A DNA stretch of 64,000 nucleotides. Origin: Sulfurimonas sp. (GTDB taxonomy: Bacteria > Campylobacterota > Campylobacteria > Campylobacterales > Sulfurimonadaceae). Below the pieces are notes generated by a model, which made no database searches, was not told the origin of the DNA, and saw only the letters and a list, made by a program, of their open reading frames with translations. Position 1 is the stretch's first letter, and every line of letters begins with the position of its first letter. Positions 29,653-37,924 of this stretch are shown here, one piece after another. The DNA lies in contig NZ_JAQTLH010000001.1 in assembly GCF_028714975.1 (NCBI RefSeq), positions 248,001 to 312,000 of the forward strand, in the 5' to 3' direction. Position numbers and translations under genes: made by a program.

Positions 29653-30900
29653 TTAATTTAAATACGGCTCAAGCGCCTTTGGAATCGTAATAGTTCCATC
29701 TTCATTTTGAAAATTCTCCATTATAGCGACCATTGTTCTGCCGACTGCCAACGATGAACCGTTGAGAGTGTGTACAAAAGAGTTTTTATCTCCGTCTTTA
29801 AATCTAATCTTTGCGCGTCTTGCCTGAAAATCTCTAGTATTTGATACTGAACTTATCTCTCTGTAGCAGTTTTGTCCAGGTAACCAAACTTCCAAATCTA
29901 CCGTTTTTGCCGCACCGAATCCTAAGTCTCCGCTGCAAAGAGTCATAAGACGGTGAGGAAGCTCTAATGCGCTTAGCAGATCTGAAGCAGTCTGAACCAT
30001 CTCATCAAAAATTTTATCGCTATCTTGCGGTTTTGTAATGCTTACGAGTTCAACTTTATGAAATTGATGCTGTCTTATCATACCTCTCGTATCTCTTCCT
30101 GCAGCGCCTGCTTCTTTTCTAAAGCATGCCGTATAAGCAGTCATTTTTATAGGCAGTTTATCTGGAGCTAAAATTTCATCTTGATAAAGATTTGTAACGG
30201 GAACTTCCGCGGTTGGAATCAAAAATAGTTCTTGGTCTTGTACTTTATATAAATCATCTTCAAATTTCGGAAGTTGACCCGTTCCCTCTAACGCCGCTCT
30301 GTTTACTAAAGAAGGTACGCTTACCTCCTCAAATCCTCTTTTGGAGTTAAAGTTAAGCATAAAGTTGATAAGTGCGCGTTCTAGTTTTGCACCCATGCCG
30401 AATGAGACGCTAAAGCGGCTGGTTGCTAGTTTTACGCCTCGCTCAAAATCTATCCACCCATTTTGTTCAGCTAGCTCCCAATGCTCTTTTGGAGTAAAGC
30501 TAAACTCTATTGGAGTCAGAACTTTTTTAATCTCGACATTCTCGCTGTCGTCTTTACCGTTTGGAACACCATCGTCGGGAATGTTTGGAATAGACATAGC
30601 AATAGACTCAAGTTCTTCTTGTCTGACTCTTTGAACTTCAAGAGCTTCGGCTATTTTTATCTTATTTGCATCGACTCTCTCTTTTAATTCGCTAGTGTCT
30701 TTGCCCTCTTTTTTGTAGATGCCGAACTCTTTACTCATCGTATTTTGAGCAGCTTGAAGAGTCTCATACTCAATTTTTGCAACTTTTAACTCTTCGTTTT
30801 TTCTCTTTAAAGAATCAAGAAGCTCAACACTCACGCCTTTGCGGATAAGTTTATCGCTAACGCTCTGAAAATCTTTTTGTAGTAATTTTAAATCAATCAT
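29653..30900 (-). CDS. serS: Seryl-tRNA synthetase
   Basis: SerRS charges tRNA-Ser with serine. The N-terminal coiled-coil arm (about 25-105) binds the tRNA long arm. The class II catalytic core has motif 2 [20 protein letters not shown] and motif 3 [20 protein letters not shown] 30900 (MIDLKLL) is used in place of the track start at 30945 because family members begin there and TAGGAC sits just upstream. That gives 415 residues, the normal length. pflB follows. Confidence 0.96.
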   Translation of the reverse strand: MIDLKLLQKDFQSVSDKLIRKGVSVELLDSLKRKNEELKVAKIEYETLQAAQNTMSKEFGIYKKEGKDTSELKERVDANKIKIAEALEVQRVRQEELESIAMSIPNIPDDGVPNGKDDSENVEIKKVLTPIEFSFTPKEHWELAEQNGWIDFERGVKLATSRFSVSFGMGAKLERALINFMLNFNSKRGFEEVSVPSLVNRAALEGTGQLPKFEDDLYKVQDQELFLIPTAEVPVTNLYQDEILAPDKLPIKMTAYTACFRKEAGAAGRDTRGMIRQHQFHKVELVSITKPQDSDKIFDEMVQTASDLLSALELPHRLMTLCSGDLGFGAAKTVDLEVWLPGQNCYREISSVSNTRDFQARRAKIRFKDGDKNSFVHTLNGSSLAVGRTMVAIMENFQNEDGTITIPKALEPYLN

Positions 30901-30925
30901 TGTTGTCCTAAAAAATAAGTAGCGA

Positions 30926-30931
30926 ATTATA
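30926..30931 (-). promoter_or_regulatory. Probable -10 box of the serS promoter
   Basis: On the minus strand TATAAT (TTTGATATAATTCGC) lies 25 bases before the chosen serS ATG, giving a short leader. Confidence 0.5.
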
Positions 30932-31003
30932 TCAAAATAAACCATACTGTTACATCTATGTGATAAAATACAATACTTTTGAAATAACTATAGGAAAGTA
31001 AGT

Positions 31004-33118
31004 ATGCAATCATCGTTTAATGACAAGGCAGCTGATTTATCAGAGCAAGAACTTTACTGTAAAAGACTTTACTCAGGTCTTATGCAGGCACAAGCTTTGG
31101 CAAATATCGGTCACTGGGAGCTTAATCTGTTAAATAACACTCTTTACTGGTCGGACGAGGTGTATCGTATTTTTGGGTTAGAACCTCAAGAGTTTGATGC
31201 AACTTACGAAGCATTTTTAAGATATGTTTATCCTGAAGATATAGCTATGGTAAATGATACATACACTACATCGCTAAAAGAGAAGCACGGTTATTTTGTC
31301 GAGCATCGCATAGTTCGTAAAAACGGTGAAATCGGATTTGTTGAAGAGAGATGCGAGCATGAATTTGATGCTAGTGGAAAGCCGATAAGATCTATCGGCA
31401 CGGTTCATGATATAACAAGACGAAAAAATGCAGAGAACGAGCTTATTTTGGCATCTGCCGTCTTTGAAAAAATGAGTGACGGTGTTCTTATCACAGACTC
31501 CAATCAAAAAATAATCACGGTAAATAGCGCATTTAGTAAAATATCGGGATATGCGTTTGAAGAGGTTAAAGGAAAAACACCAAATACATTTAGTTCAGGT
31601 TGGCACGATAACGCTTTTTATCAAAAACTATGGAGTGATATAAATAAAAAAGGTCAATGGAACGGAGAGGTAATTGATCGCAGAAAAAATGGAGAGCTAT
31701 ATACGGCAGAGCTAAATATTATCGCGCTGCATAATAAAAACGGCATATTGACAAACTACATATCCATAGTAAACGATATAAGCGAAAAGAAACAAAAAGA
31801 GAGTCTGATTCACAATCTCGCCTATTTTGATTCGCTTACAAATCTTCCCAACAGGGTACTGTTTCAAGAGCGTGTCGTTAGCAAAATACCTGCGCTAAAA
31901 CGGGACTCTAAAAAAATGGCCCTGCTTTTTATCGATATGGATAATTTTAAAAATATAAATGATACATTCGGGCATTTAACTGGTGATAAATTTTTAATCG
32001 AAGTAGCAAAATCAATAAAATCTCTTCTCCGCGAACAAGATACTTTTGCACGGCTTGGCGGTGATGAGTTTACCGTAATATTGGATGATGTAAAATCGAT
32101 TGTAGATATCGCTTCGGTTGCCGATAAGATAACGGGTATATTTAAAAATCCGGTTATGATAGAGGATAGAGAATTTTTTACGGGTGCTAGTGTGGGCATT
32201 AGTATCTATCCTGATGACGCACAAAGCTACGAAGAACTTATGAGAGCGGCAGATACGGCAATGTATCATGTAAAAGAGAGCGGAAAAAACGGTTATCAGT
32301 TTTATACGCAATCAATGAATGATAAGATAACCGAGCGGATGCTTATAGAAAATGATTTGCGTAACGCTATAAATAAAAACGAACTATTTTTAGAGTATCA
32401 GCCAAAGGTAAATTTAGAGACGAAAAGCGTCTACGGGATGGAAGCGTTGATCCGTTGGAATCATTCGGAAATAGGACTTATTCGACCTGACAGATTTATC
32501 GGAATATCCGAAGAGACGGGTCAAATTTTAGAAATCGGTTTGTGGGTTGCAAAACAGGCAATTAACGATACGAAGATATTTCATAATGAGGGTAACAAAC
32601 TTACCGTCTCTATAAATGTTTCAAGCAAACAGTTAAATGATCTCTCTTTTGTAGATGATATTTGCAGTATCGTAGATGATATAGGGCTTGACAAGAGTTA
32701 CATTGAATTAGAGATTACTGAGAGTCATATTATGAAAAATGTCGACAAAGCGCTAATTATTTTAAATTTGCTGCATGCAAAAGGCTTTAAACTCTCCATT
32801 GATGATTTTGGAACAGGTTACTCATCGCTAAGTTATCTTAAAAAATTGCCTGCTAAAACTATAAAAATAGACCGTAGTTTTGTACTTGAGATTGATAAAA
32901 ACGAGGATGACCGCTCAATTGTTTCGGCGATTATCGCAATGACTAGATCTTTAGGAAAAGATGTTATTGCCGAGGGTTCCGAAACTAAAGAGCATGTCGA
33001 TACTTTGAAATTTTTAAGCTGTAACCAAATACAGGGGTACTATTTTAGCAAACCTCTAAAAATAGATAAATTTAGAGAGTTTATCTATAATTTTAAAGGC
33101 GAGGGTAAATCAGTCTAG
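31004..33118 (+). CDS. PAS-PAS-GGDEF-EAL cyclic di-GMP protein
   Basis: This soluble 704-residue protein probably makes or degrades c-di-GMP in response to a PAS-sensed signal. Two PAS/PAC domains lie at about 30-145 (IGHWELNLLNNTLYWSDEVY) and 148-265. The GGDEF domain follows, with the canonical motif at 352-356 and an RxxD inhibitory site five residues before it (REQD). The EAL domain (about 445-700) has MEALIRWN, EITES, DDFGTGYSSLSYL, KIDRSF and AEGSET, so both domains may be active. There is no membrane segment. It appears to be a single-gene unit. Confidence 0.95.
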   Translation: MQSSFNDKAADLSEQELYCKRLYSGLMQAQALANIGHWELNLLNNTLYWSDEVYRIFGLEPQEFDATYEAFLRYVYPEDIAMVNDTYTTSLKEKHGYFVEHRIVRKNGEIGFVEERCEHEFDASGKPIRSIGTVHDITRRKNAENELILASAVFEKMSDGVLITDSNQKIITVNSAFSKISGYAFEEVKGKTPNTFSSGWHDNAFYQKLWSDINKKGQWNGEVIDRRKNGELYTAELNIIALHNKNGILTNYISIVNDISEKKQKESLIHNLAYFDSLTNLPNRVLFQERVVSKIPALKRDSKKMALLFIDMDNFKNINDTFGHLTGDKFLIEVAKSIKSLLREQDTFARLGGDEFTVILDDVKSIVDIASVADKITGIFKNPVMIEDREFFTGASVGISIYPDDAQSYEELMRAADTAMYHVKESGKNGYQFYTQSMNDKITERMLIENDLRNAINKNELFLEYQPKVNLETKSVYGMEALIRWNHSEIGLIRPDRFIGISEETGQILEIGLWVAKQAINDTKIFHNEGNKLTVSINVSSKQLNDLSFVDDICSIVDDIGLDKSYIELEITESHIMKNVDKALIILNLLHAKGFKLSIDDFGTGYSSLSYLKKLPAKTIKIDRSFVLEIDKNEDDRSIVSAIIAMTRSLGKDVIAEGSETKEHVDTLKFLSCNQIQGYYFSKPLKIDKFREFIYNFKGEGKSV

Positions 33119-33124
33119 TGAAAT

Positions 33125-34036
33125 TTAAGAGAGTATATCTTTAGCCAGCTGGAACTGGTTTGCCGTCATAAGGTGAATTTTGGGGTGAAGCTTTTTTAAG
33201 TCTAAAAAGAGATTTCTGCTAAGCTCAAATCCGACTCTATACTCCTCTTGGCTCCCTTTTTCGTTTGCCTCTCTTAGTGCTTCTATCCAATCATTTGGCA
33301 CATTTATACCCGGAACATGGGCAGATAAAAACTGCGCAGTTCTAAGCTTCGTGATAGGAAAAATTCCTAAAATAAGCTCACCCTTCTTGTTCTCGTTATC
33401 GCACTCCGCATTTGCGGCATCTTTTAGCTCAAGAAGAAGTTTTGCGTTCTCTATGTCATAGACCGGTTGCGTTATAATCCCCAGTGCTCCATGCTTTATC
33501 TTCTTTTGCATCTTTTTTTGAAGAGTTTTCGGATTTTTAGCATAAGAGTTTACGACCGCAAAAGGGTAAAGTTCTTTTGGCTTATGCGCCAAAGGTTTGC
33601 CTGCATAATTAATTCCGCTGTTAAAACAAGAGATAATGTCTAACAAAAGGGAACTGTCTGATTCAAAAACTCCCTTTGTGTGCGGCTGATCCGATATTGT
33701 TGCAGGATCTCCCGTAAGTGCCAAAATAGCTCTTATATCTGCCTCATTTGCTCCAAGAAGATCTGATTGAAGTGCAATCTTGTTTCTATCACGCATACTC
33801 ATAGTTGCAATAACCGGCTTGTTAAATCTATCCTGCAACATCTTCGCGGCAAATAGTGAGTTGTACTTTAACTTTGCAAGCGGATTGTCGGTTGTCGTAA
33901 AGCCGTCCACTAGCTTATCAAGCCCTAGCTCGGCTATCGTCTCAATTATAGGAGAAAAAATAGGAGAGTGACCGGGAGTAGTTTCAAGCGTTATGTATGT
34001 ATCGTTTTTTAGTTTATTTATGAGTTCATCAAACAA
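33125..34036 (-). CDS. Methylenetetrahydrofolate reductase-like protein
   Basis: The protein resembles the MTHFR family (PF02219), which reduces methylene-THF to methyl-THF with FAD. Seen here are an N-terminal strand with glutamate (ITLETTPGHSP), LALTGDPATIS (compare the family ALRGDP) and GIITQPVYDI, plus ILGIFPI. Similarity to E. coli MetF is modest, so this could be a divergent paralogue. TTG 34036 has AGGA six bases upstream and is preferred; the track start (TTG 34066) would lie inside the promoter palindrome. That gives 303 residues. Confidence 0.75.
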   Translation of the reverse strand: MFDELINKLKNDTYITLETTPGHSPIFSPIIETIAELGLDKLVDGFTTTDNPLAKLKYNSLFAAKMLQDRFNKPVIATMSMRDRNKIALQSDLLGANEADIRAILALTGDPATISDQPHTKGVFESDSSLLLDIISCFNSGINYAGKPLAHKPKELYPFAVVNSYAKNPKTLQKKMQKKIKHGALGIITQPVYDIENAKLLLELKDAANAECDNENKKGELILGIFPITKLRTAQFLSAHVPGINVPNDWIEALREANEKGSQEEYRVGFELSRNLFLDLKKLHPKIHLMTANQFQLAKDILS

Positions 34037-34053
34037 AAAGCATCCTAAATGGG

Positions 34054-34071
34054 TATAATTGCGCAATTATA
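34054..34071. promoter_or_regulatory. 18-base perfect palindrome with face-to-face -10 boxes (metF-like / serB)
   Basis: TATAATTGCGCAATTATA is a perfect palindrome whose two ends are TATAAT on opposite strands. The plus-strand box is 31 bases before the serB ATG. The minus-strand box is about 30 bases before the TTG of the reductase gene. RNA polymerase could probably use only one at a time. Confidence 0.55.
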
Positions 34072-34090
34072 ACAGATAGGGAAATAATAT

Positions 34091-34714
34091 ATGTTGAAAT
34101 TGGCTGTTTTTGATTTCGATTCTACGCTTATGGACGGCGAGACGATAGATTTTTTTGCAGAAGAACTAGGGCTTGGCGAACAAGTAAGTAAAATAACCGA
34201 GGCTGCGATGAGCGGCGAACTTGATTTCTTTGAGTCGCTTCAGCAAAGAGTAGGGCTTTTAAAGGGCTTGGAGTATAGCGTAGTCGAGAAGATTAGCCAC
34301 AATTTACCGTATATGAAAGGTGCGCGCGAAACAATCGCCGAGTTAAAGGGCAGGGGTATGAAAGTAGTCTGTTTTAGCGGCGGATTTAGAAGTGCAACGG
34401 GATATGCAAAAAACATCTTAGGATATGATGCGGATTTTTCAAATGTGCTGCATCATAAAAATCAGATACTTACGGGTCTTGTCGGCGGAGATATGATGTT
34501 TAACTACTCAAAAGGCGATATGCTGATTCGCTTACAGGGTTTATTAAAGGTTACGCCTGAGGAGACGCTAGTATGCGGAGACGGAGCAAATGATCTCTCT
34601 ATGTTTGCCCATGCAGGAACGAGAGTCGCTTTTTGTGCAAGAGAAATTTTAAGAAAAGAGGCAAATATAGTGATTGAGACAAAAGATTTAACACAAATTT
34701 TGGAGAAAATATAA
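34091..34714 (+). CDS. serB: Phosphoserine phosphatase
   Basis: SerB dephosphorylates phosphoserine in the last step of serine synthesis. The HAD-superfamily motifs are clear: FDFDSTLMDGET (nucleophile and acid aspartates, near 8-10), CFSGGF, and the late CGDGANDLSMFAHAG. The 207 residues match the short SerB form without the ACT domain. The start of the following small gene overlaps the stop by one base. Confidence 0.93.
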   Translation: MLKLAVFDFDSTLMDGETIDFFAEELGLGEQVSKITEAAMSGELDFFESLQQRVGLLKGLEYSVVEKISHNLPYMKGARETIAELKGRGMKVVCFSGGFRSATGYAKNILGYDADFSNVLHHKNQILTGLVGGDMMFNYSKGDMLIRLQGLLKVTPEETLVCGDGANDLSMFAHAGTRVAFCAREILRKEANIVIETKDLTQILEKI

Positions 34715-35043
34715 TGCTAAAAAATAGTATTTGGAGACAGTATAACAGCGAGAATAGTTTTAGAGGGTTATTGGCTAAATTTTGTAGATTAAGCGAAGTT
34801 GATTTGATTGAAGATGATAAAGCTCTCTATAATGCACTTAAGACGAAATTGACAAAAAAAGAGTTAAAACTTTTTGCAATGGATAGTGCAAACGAGAGCG
34901 ATGAAGCAATAAAATCTGAATTTTCATATAATGATGAAGAGTTAGAAAAAGCTAAATTTAAACTCTATAAAAAACTAAAACAGGATAAAGTAAGACTCAG
35001 TTTTAGAGCAGGTAGCGAAGATACACAAGGGTATGAGGATTGA
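34714..35043 (+). CDS. Small conserved-looking hypothetical protein, coupled to serB
   Basis: I do not recognise a family. The 109-residue protein is highly charged and helical (KLTKKELKLF, DEELEKAKFKLYKKLKQDK), without a signal peptide or membrane segment. Its ATG overlaps the serB stop (TAATG), so it is almost certainly translated from the serB message. Codon use matches serB. Confidence 0.7.
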   Translation: MLKNSIWRQYNSENSFRGLLAKFCRLSEVDLIEDDKALYNALKTKLTKKELKLFAMDSANESDEAIKSEFSYNDEELEKAKFKLYKKLKQDKVRLSFRAGSEDTQGYED

Positions 35044-35072
35044 TTAAAACCTCTGATTAAATCAAAAGAGAG

Positions 35073-36326
35073 TCATTTTGATTTTGTCGGCTTTGTCGGT
35101 ATTTTAGCCATAGAGAGGTCTTTGTTGAGTTTTACTATCCACATATTCGTCTCTTGAGAATCTTTGTTTGTGTAAATCCCCGCAGCGGCGATCTGAGAGT
35201 TGTGAAGGATGCTAAGGGCATTAAAGGAGTCATGCTCATCTGAGCCGTAATGCTCCTGATTAAGCATAGAAAATTTATTATCAAGCAGCATCGCAAGTCC
35301 GTCCGTATTATGAGAGTCTCGGACATATCCTACTCCTACAATCTTGGTGTCGCTAAACTCTTTTATATCCTTTAAAACACTTGCGTATGTTGTCTGAATC
35401 ATCTTATCTTGTAAAATATTTTTTTGCAAATCTATCTTAATAAGTCTTATCTGCTCTTTGTTTGTATCATCATTTTGAGAAAGCGAGATAACAAAATTGT
35501 TATCTCTTAGTTTAATTATTTTATGAGGAGTTAAATTTTTCTCATTTTTATACTCTTTTATCCAGATTTTATCGCCGTTTTGCGTAATCCTTAAAATGGT
35601 TATGCTTTTAGATTTTTTTTCACTTATTTGCCCAATCACCATAAAAGAGCCGTCATCCGCTTCAGCTGCATCTACTCCTATATCATCTTTTAGGGTTCCG
35701 TACTTTTTGCTCCATAAAATCTCTCCCTCTTTTGATAATCTGGTTAGATATATATCGCTTAGACCAAGCCCGCTCTCAAAAAGATTGTCGTTTGGAGATC
35801 TTGAAACTACGGATGAACCGATTGCTAAAACTCCGCCGTCTCGAAGCGGAATCATTTTGCTCATTTTATCTTGATTTGCGGTTCCGAATGTTTTATGAAA
35901 TATCGTCTGGGCATTTGAATCCATTTTTAAGACTAAAAGCGAGCCATCAAGGGTGTGTCCACCTATGAAATAACCGTTTTGCGGAGTTTTTGCAATTGAG
36001 ACCGCTTCATTAAAATATGGTAGATTTGTTGATTTTCTAAGTGTTATATCCGCCTCATTGTTTACTTTTACTAAATGTGTCTGTGAGCCGTTGCTGTTAT
36101 TTGAAAGAGATGCCAGATAATCAAAGGCATTTGTATAAGTCGTATCTGCTTTTGCTTGATTGTTTTTATATTTTTTAATAAAACCTACGGCACTTATATC
36201 TCGGTCATAATCTTCAGTTATATCAACTAAAGCATTGCTAAAGGGCTCGTTTATTACAATCGAGAAGTCATCACTTTTTGCATAGAGAAAAGATGTCAGT
36301 AAAATAAGGGTTAGAATATAGTGCAT
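35073..36326 (-). CDS. Secreted repeat protein, probable beta-propeller
   Basis: A signal peptide (MHYILTLILLTSFLYAKS) is followed by about 400 residues with recurring blade-like units such as NGYFIGGHTLDGSLLVLKMD, GGVLAIGSSV, GSFMVIGQISEKKSKSITIL and SQIAAAGIYTNKDSQ. These look like the propeller repeats of proteins reporting on a delta of data (G-G-x-x-hydrophobic strands ending in a K/D turn). It is probably periplasmic. No catalytic motif was seen and the function is unknown. It lies downstream of rpsR, beyond a terminator. Confidence 0.7.
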   Translation of the reverse strand: MHYILTLILLTSFLYAKSDDFSIVINEPFSNALVDITEDYDRDISAVGFIKKYKNNQAKADTTYTNAFDYLASLSNNSNGSQTHLVKVNNEADITLRKSTNLPYFNEAVSIAKTPQNGYFIGGHTLDGSLLVLKMDSNAQTIFHKTFGTANQDKMSKMIPLRDGGVLAIGSSVVSRSPNDNLFESGLGLSDIYLTRLSKEGEILWSKKYGTLKDDIGVDAAEADDGSFMVIGQISEKKSKSITILRITQNGDKIWIKEYKNEKNLTPHKIIKLRDNNFVISLSQNDDTNKEQIRLIKIDLQKNILQDKMIQTTYASVLKDIKEFSDTKIVGVGYVRDSHNTDGLAMLLDNKFSMLNQEHYGSDEHDSFNALSILHNSQIAAAGIYTNKDSQETNMWIVKLNKDLSMAKIPTKPTKSK

Positions 36327-36408
36327 AGTGCTACTTTTTTACTTTGTATGTAGCAAAAAATATTCCTAAATTAAAAAGTGTTTTGTTTGAGAATTTTATG
36401 GGAGTGGA

Positions 36409-36445
36409 TTTGGTGCAAAAGCACCAAAAAAACCTATTTTAGGTT
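36409..36445 (-). terminator. Tandem hairpin terminator after rpsR
   Basis: On the minus strand AACCTA-AAA-TAGGTT (36445-36431), which includes the rpsR stop codon, is followed by six T residues. A second perfect hairpin, TTTGGTGC-TTTT-GCACCAAA (36428-36409), comes directly after. This ends the rpsF-ssb-rpsR operon. Confidence 0.8.
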
Positions 36446-36697
36446 CTCAAATGGTGCAGTTACAACTGTTTTTCTAGTTACAGTGTATGGAACTAATGCT
36501 GCTGCACGAGCTCTTTTGATAACTGTTGATATCATATCTTGGTGACGTTTACAGTTGCCTGTTAAACGACGAGGCATAATTTTATATCTTTCTGAAAGAG
36601 AGAAACGAAGTGCTCCTACATCTTTATAGTCCATAAAATCAACTTTTGCTTCACAATACTTACAAAATCTTTTTTTGTATTTTCTTCTTTCTGCCAT
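36434..36697 (-). CDS. rpsR: 30S ribosomal protein S18
   Basis: S18 binds next to S6 on the platform of the small subunit. The 87-residue protein contains [10 protein letters not shown] at 10-18 and NCKRHQ near 60, a C-x2-C plus C-x2-H arrangement that may bind zinc, as in the cysteine-containing form of S18. The core [17 protein letters not shown] is standard. It is the third gene of the rpsF-ssb-rpsR operon, 27 bases after ssb. Confidence 0.97.
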   Translation of the reverse strand: MAERRKYKKRFCKYCEAKVDFMDYKDVGALRFSLSERYKIMPRRLTGNCKRHQDMISTVIKRARAAALVPYTVTRKTVVTAPFENLK

Positions 36698-36724
36698 GTT
36701 ATTTCCTTTTGTTATCTATGTTTT

Positions 36725-37246
36725 CTAAAATGGAATTTCATCTTCATCAATATCTATTTCCGGAATAGAGTTGCTACTCGGCATTTGTCTGCTTTGTGAG
36801 TAAGCTTGCTGAGTACTCGGCTGTTGATAGCTTTGCGGCTGTTGTTGGTAATTAGGCTGTTGATAACCTTGCTGCTGATTCTGAGCCTGTTGAGGCTTGT
36901 AATCGTTAGCATTTTGGTTATCGCCTTTACTATCTAACATTTGCATAGTTTCAACAACAACAGAGTGCTTCGAGCGTTTCTGTCCGTTTTGATCTACCCA
37001 TTGATCAAAGTTAAGTCTACCTTCTACAAGGATTTTACTCCCTTTTCTAAGGTATTGGTTGGCAATCTCTGCACTTCTGGCAAAGAATGTAATATCTATG
37101 AAACAAACTTCCTCTTTTTTTTCACCGTTTACGGTAAACTTGCGGCTTGTAGCAAGACCTGTGCTTGCTATGCCCATGCCGCCTTGAGAGTATCTAAGTT
37201 CAATATCTCTAGTTAAGTTTCCAACCAAAATAACTTTGTTATACAT
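36725..37246 (-). CDS. ssb: Single-stranded DNA-binding protein
   Basis: SSB tetramers coat single-stranded DNA in replication and repair. The OB fold (about 1-108) starts MYNKVILVGNLTRDIELRY. A glutamine/proline/tyrosine-rich linker (about 115-160) follows, ending in the acidic tip DIDEDEIPF, which recruits partner proteins. The 173 residues are normal. It lies between rpsF and rpsR. Confidence 0.97.
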   Translation of the reverse strand: MYNKVILVGNLTRDIELRYSQGGMGIASTGLATSRKFTVNGEKKEEVCFIDITFFARSAEIANQYLRKGSKILVEGRLNFDQWVDQNGQKRSKHSVVVETMQMLDSKGDNQNANDYKPQQAQNQQQGYQQPNYQQQPQSYQQPSTQQAYSQSRQMPSSNSIPEIDIDEDEIPF

Positions 37247-37290
37247 GAATCTTCCTTATTTGTTTAGGCGTTAGCCAATTACTCTGCTGT

Positions 37291-37701
37291 TTATTCAGCC
37301 TCTTCTTCAAGTGCTGCAGGTATTACAACTTCTTCTACCTTAGCTTCGCCTGCCGGTTGTGTAGCTTTCTTTTGAGCTTTTTGCACTAACTGATTCCAAG
37401 CCGTTACTTCACGATTTGTATCATATTTGATAGTAACAAAACGAAGAAGATTCTCGTTGATACGGAAGCGTCTTTCAATTTCACTAATTGCCGATGGAGC
37501 AACTGAATAGTAGATAACATGGAAATAACCACGCTCATTTTTGTTAAGAGGATATGCTAATTTTCTCATACCCATAGTGTCTCTAGCAGCTATTTCGCCA
37601 CCGTTAGAAGTAATAACTTCCTCAATAGCACTGATGTTAGCTTGAATTTCTTCAGCTGTTAATGTTGGTTTTACGATTACTAGGTTTTCGTAATTTCTCA
37701 T
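37291..37701 (-). CDS. rpsF: 30S ribosomal protein S6
   Basis: S6 pairs with S18 in the small ribosomal subunit. The product begins MRNYENLVIVKPTLTAEEI; the track ORF extends 29 codons upstream into the leader, but family members start at this methionine, which follows a GGGAG site. The alpha/beta ferredoxin-like core is followed by an alanine/glutamate-rich tail (about 105-136). It heads the rpsF-ssb-rpsR operon. Confidence 0.96.
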   Translation of the reverse strand: MRNYENLVIVKPTLTAEEIQANISAIEEVITSNGGEIAARDTMGMRKLAYPLNKNERGYFHVIYYSVAPSAISEIERRFRINENLLRFVTIKYDTNREVTAWNQLVQKAQKKATQPAGEAKVEEVVIPAALEEEAE

Positions 37702-37799
37702 AGAGTATAATCTCCCTTTGGTATTTCGCCTAAAAATAGGCTTTTGTTTCCCTTTCGGATGTATATATATCGAAAAAATTCGATACAAAGAGAAAGGAA
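37702..37799 (-). promoter_or_regulatory. Structured rpsF leader, candidate S6:S18 binding motif
   Basis: The leader (about 98 bases) contains two perfect hairpins, TATCGAA-TTTT-TTCGATA (37785-37768) and GCCTA-TTTT-TAGGC (37741-37728), separated by ATCCGAAAGGGAAAC. rpsF leaders in many bacteria fold into a motif with a conserved CCG that binds the S6:S18 complex and gives autoregulation. The CCG between the hairpins fits this, but I have not tested the covariance model. Confidence 0.45.
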
Positions 37800-37805
37800 C
37801 GCGGG

Positions 37806-37822
37806 ATTATACAAAAATTATA
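37806..37822 (-). promoter_or_regulatory. Two possible -10 boxes for the rpsF operon
   Basis: On the minus strand TATAAT occurs twice (37822-37817 and 37811-37806) in TAAGTATAATTTTTGTATAATCCCGC. The downstream copy would start transcription near 37799. Confidence 0.5.
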
Positions 37823-37894
37823 CTTAAAAAAAACAATGTCCTTATATAAACTATTTTGGGTTTTTAGGATATAGTTTTACAAAAAAATTGTTTC

Positions 37895-37900
37895 TATAAT
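37895..37900 (+). promoter_or_regulatory. Probable -10 box for the deacetylase-dprA operon
   Basis: TATAAT lies 25 bases before the ATG at 37925, which has GGAG six bases before it. Confidence 0.45.
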
Positions 37901-37924
37901 AGAGATGTTTTACATGGAGATTTA

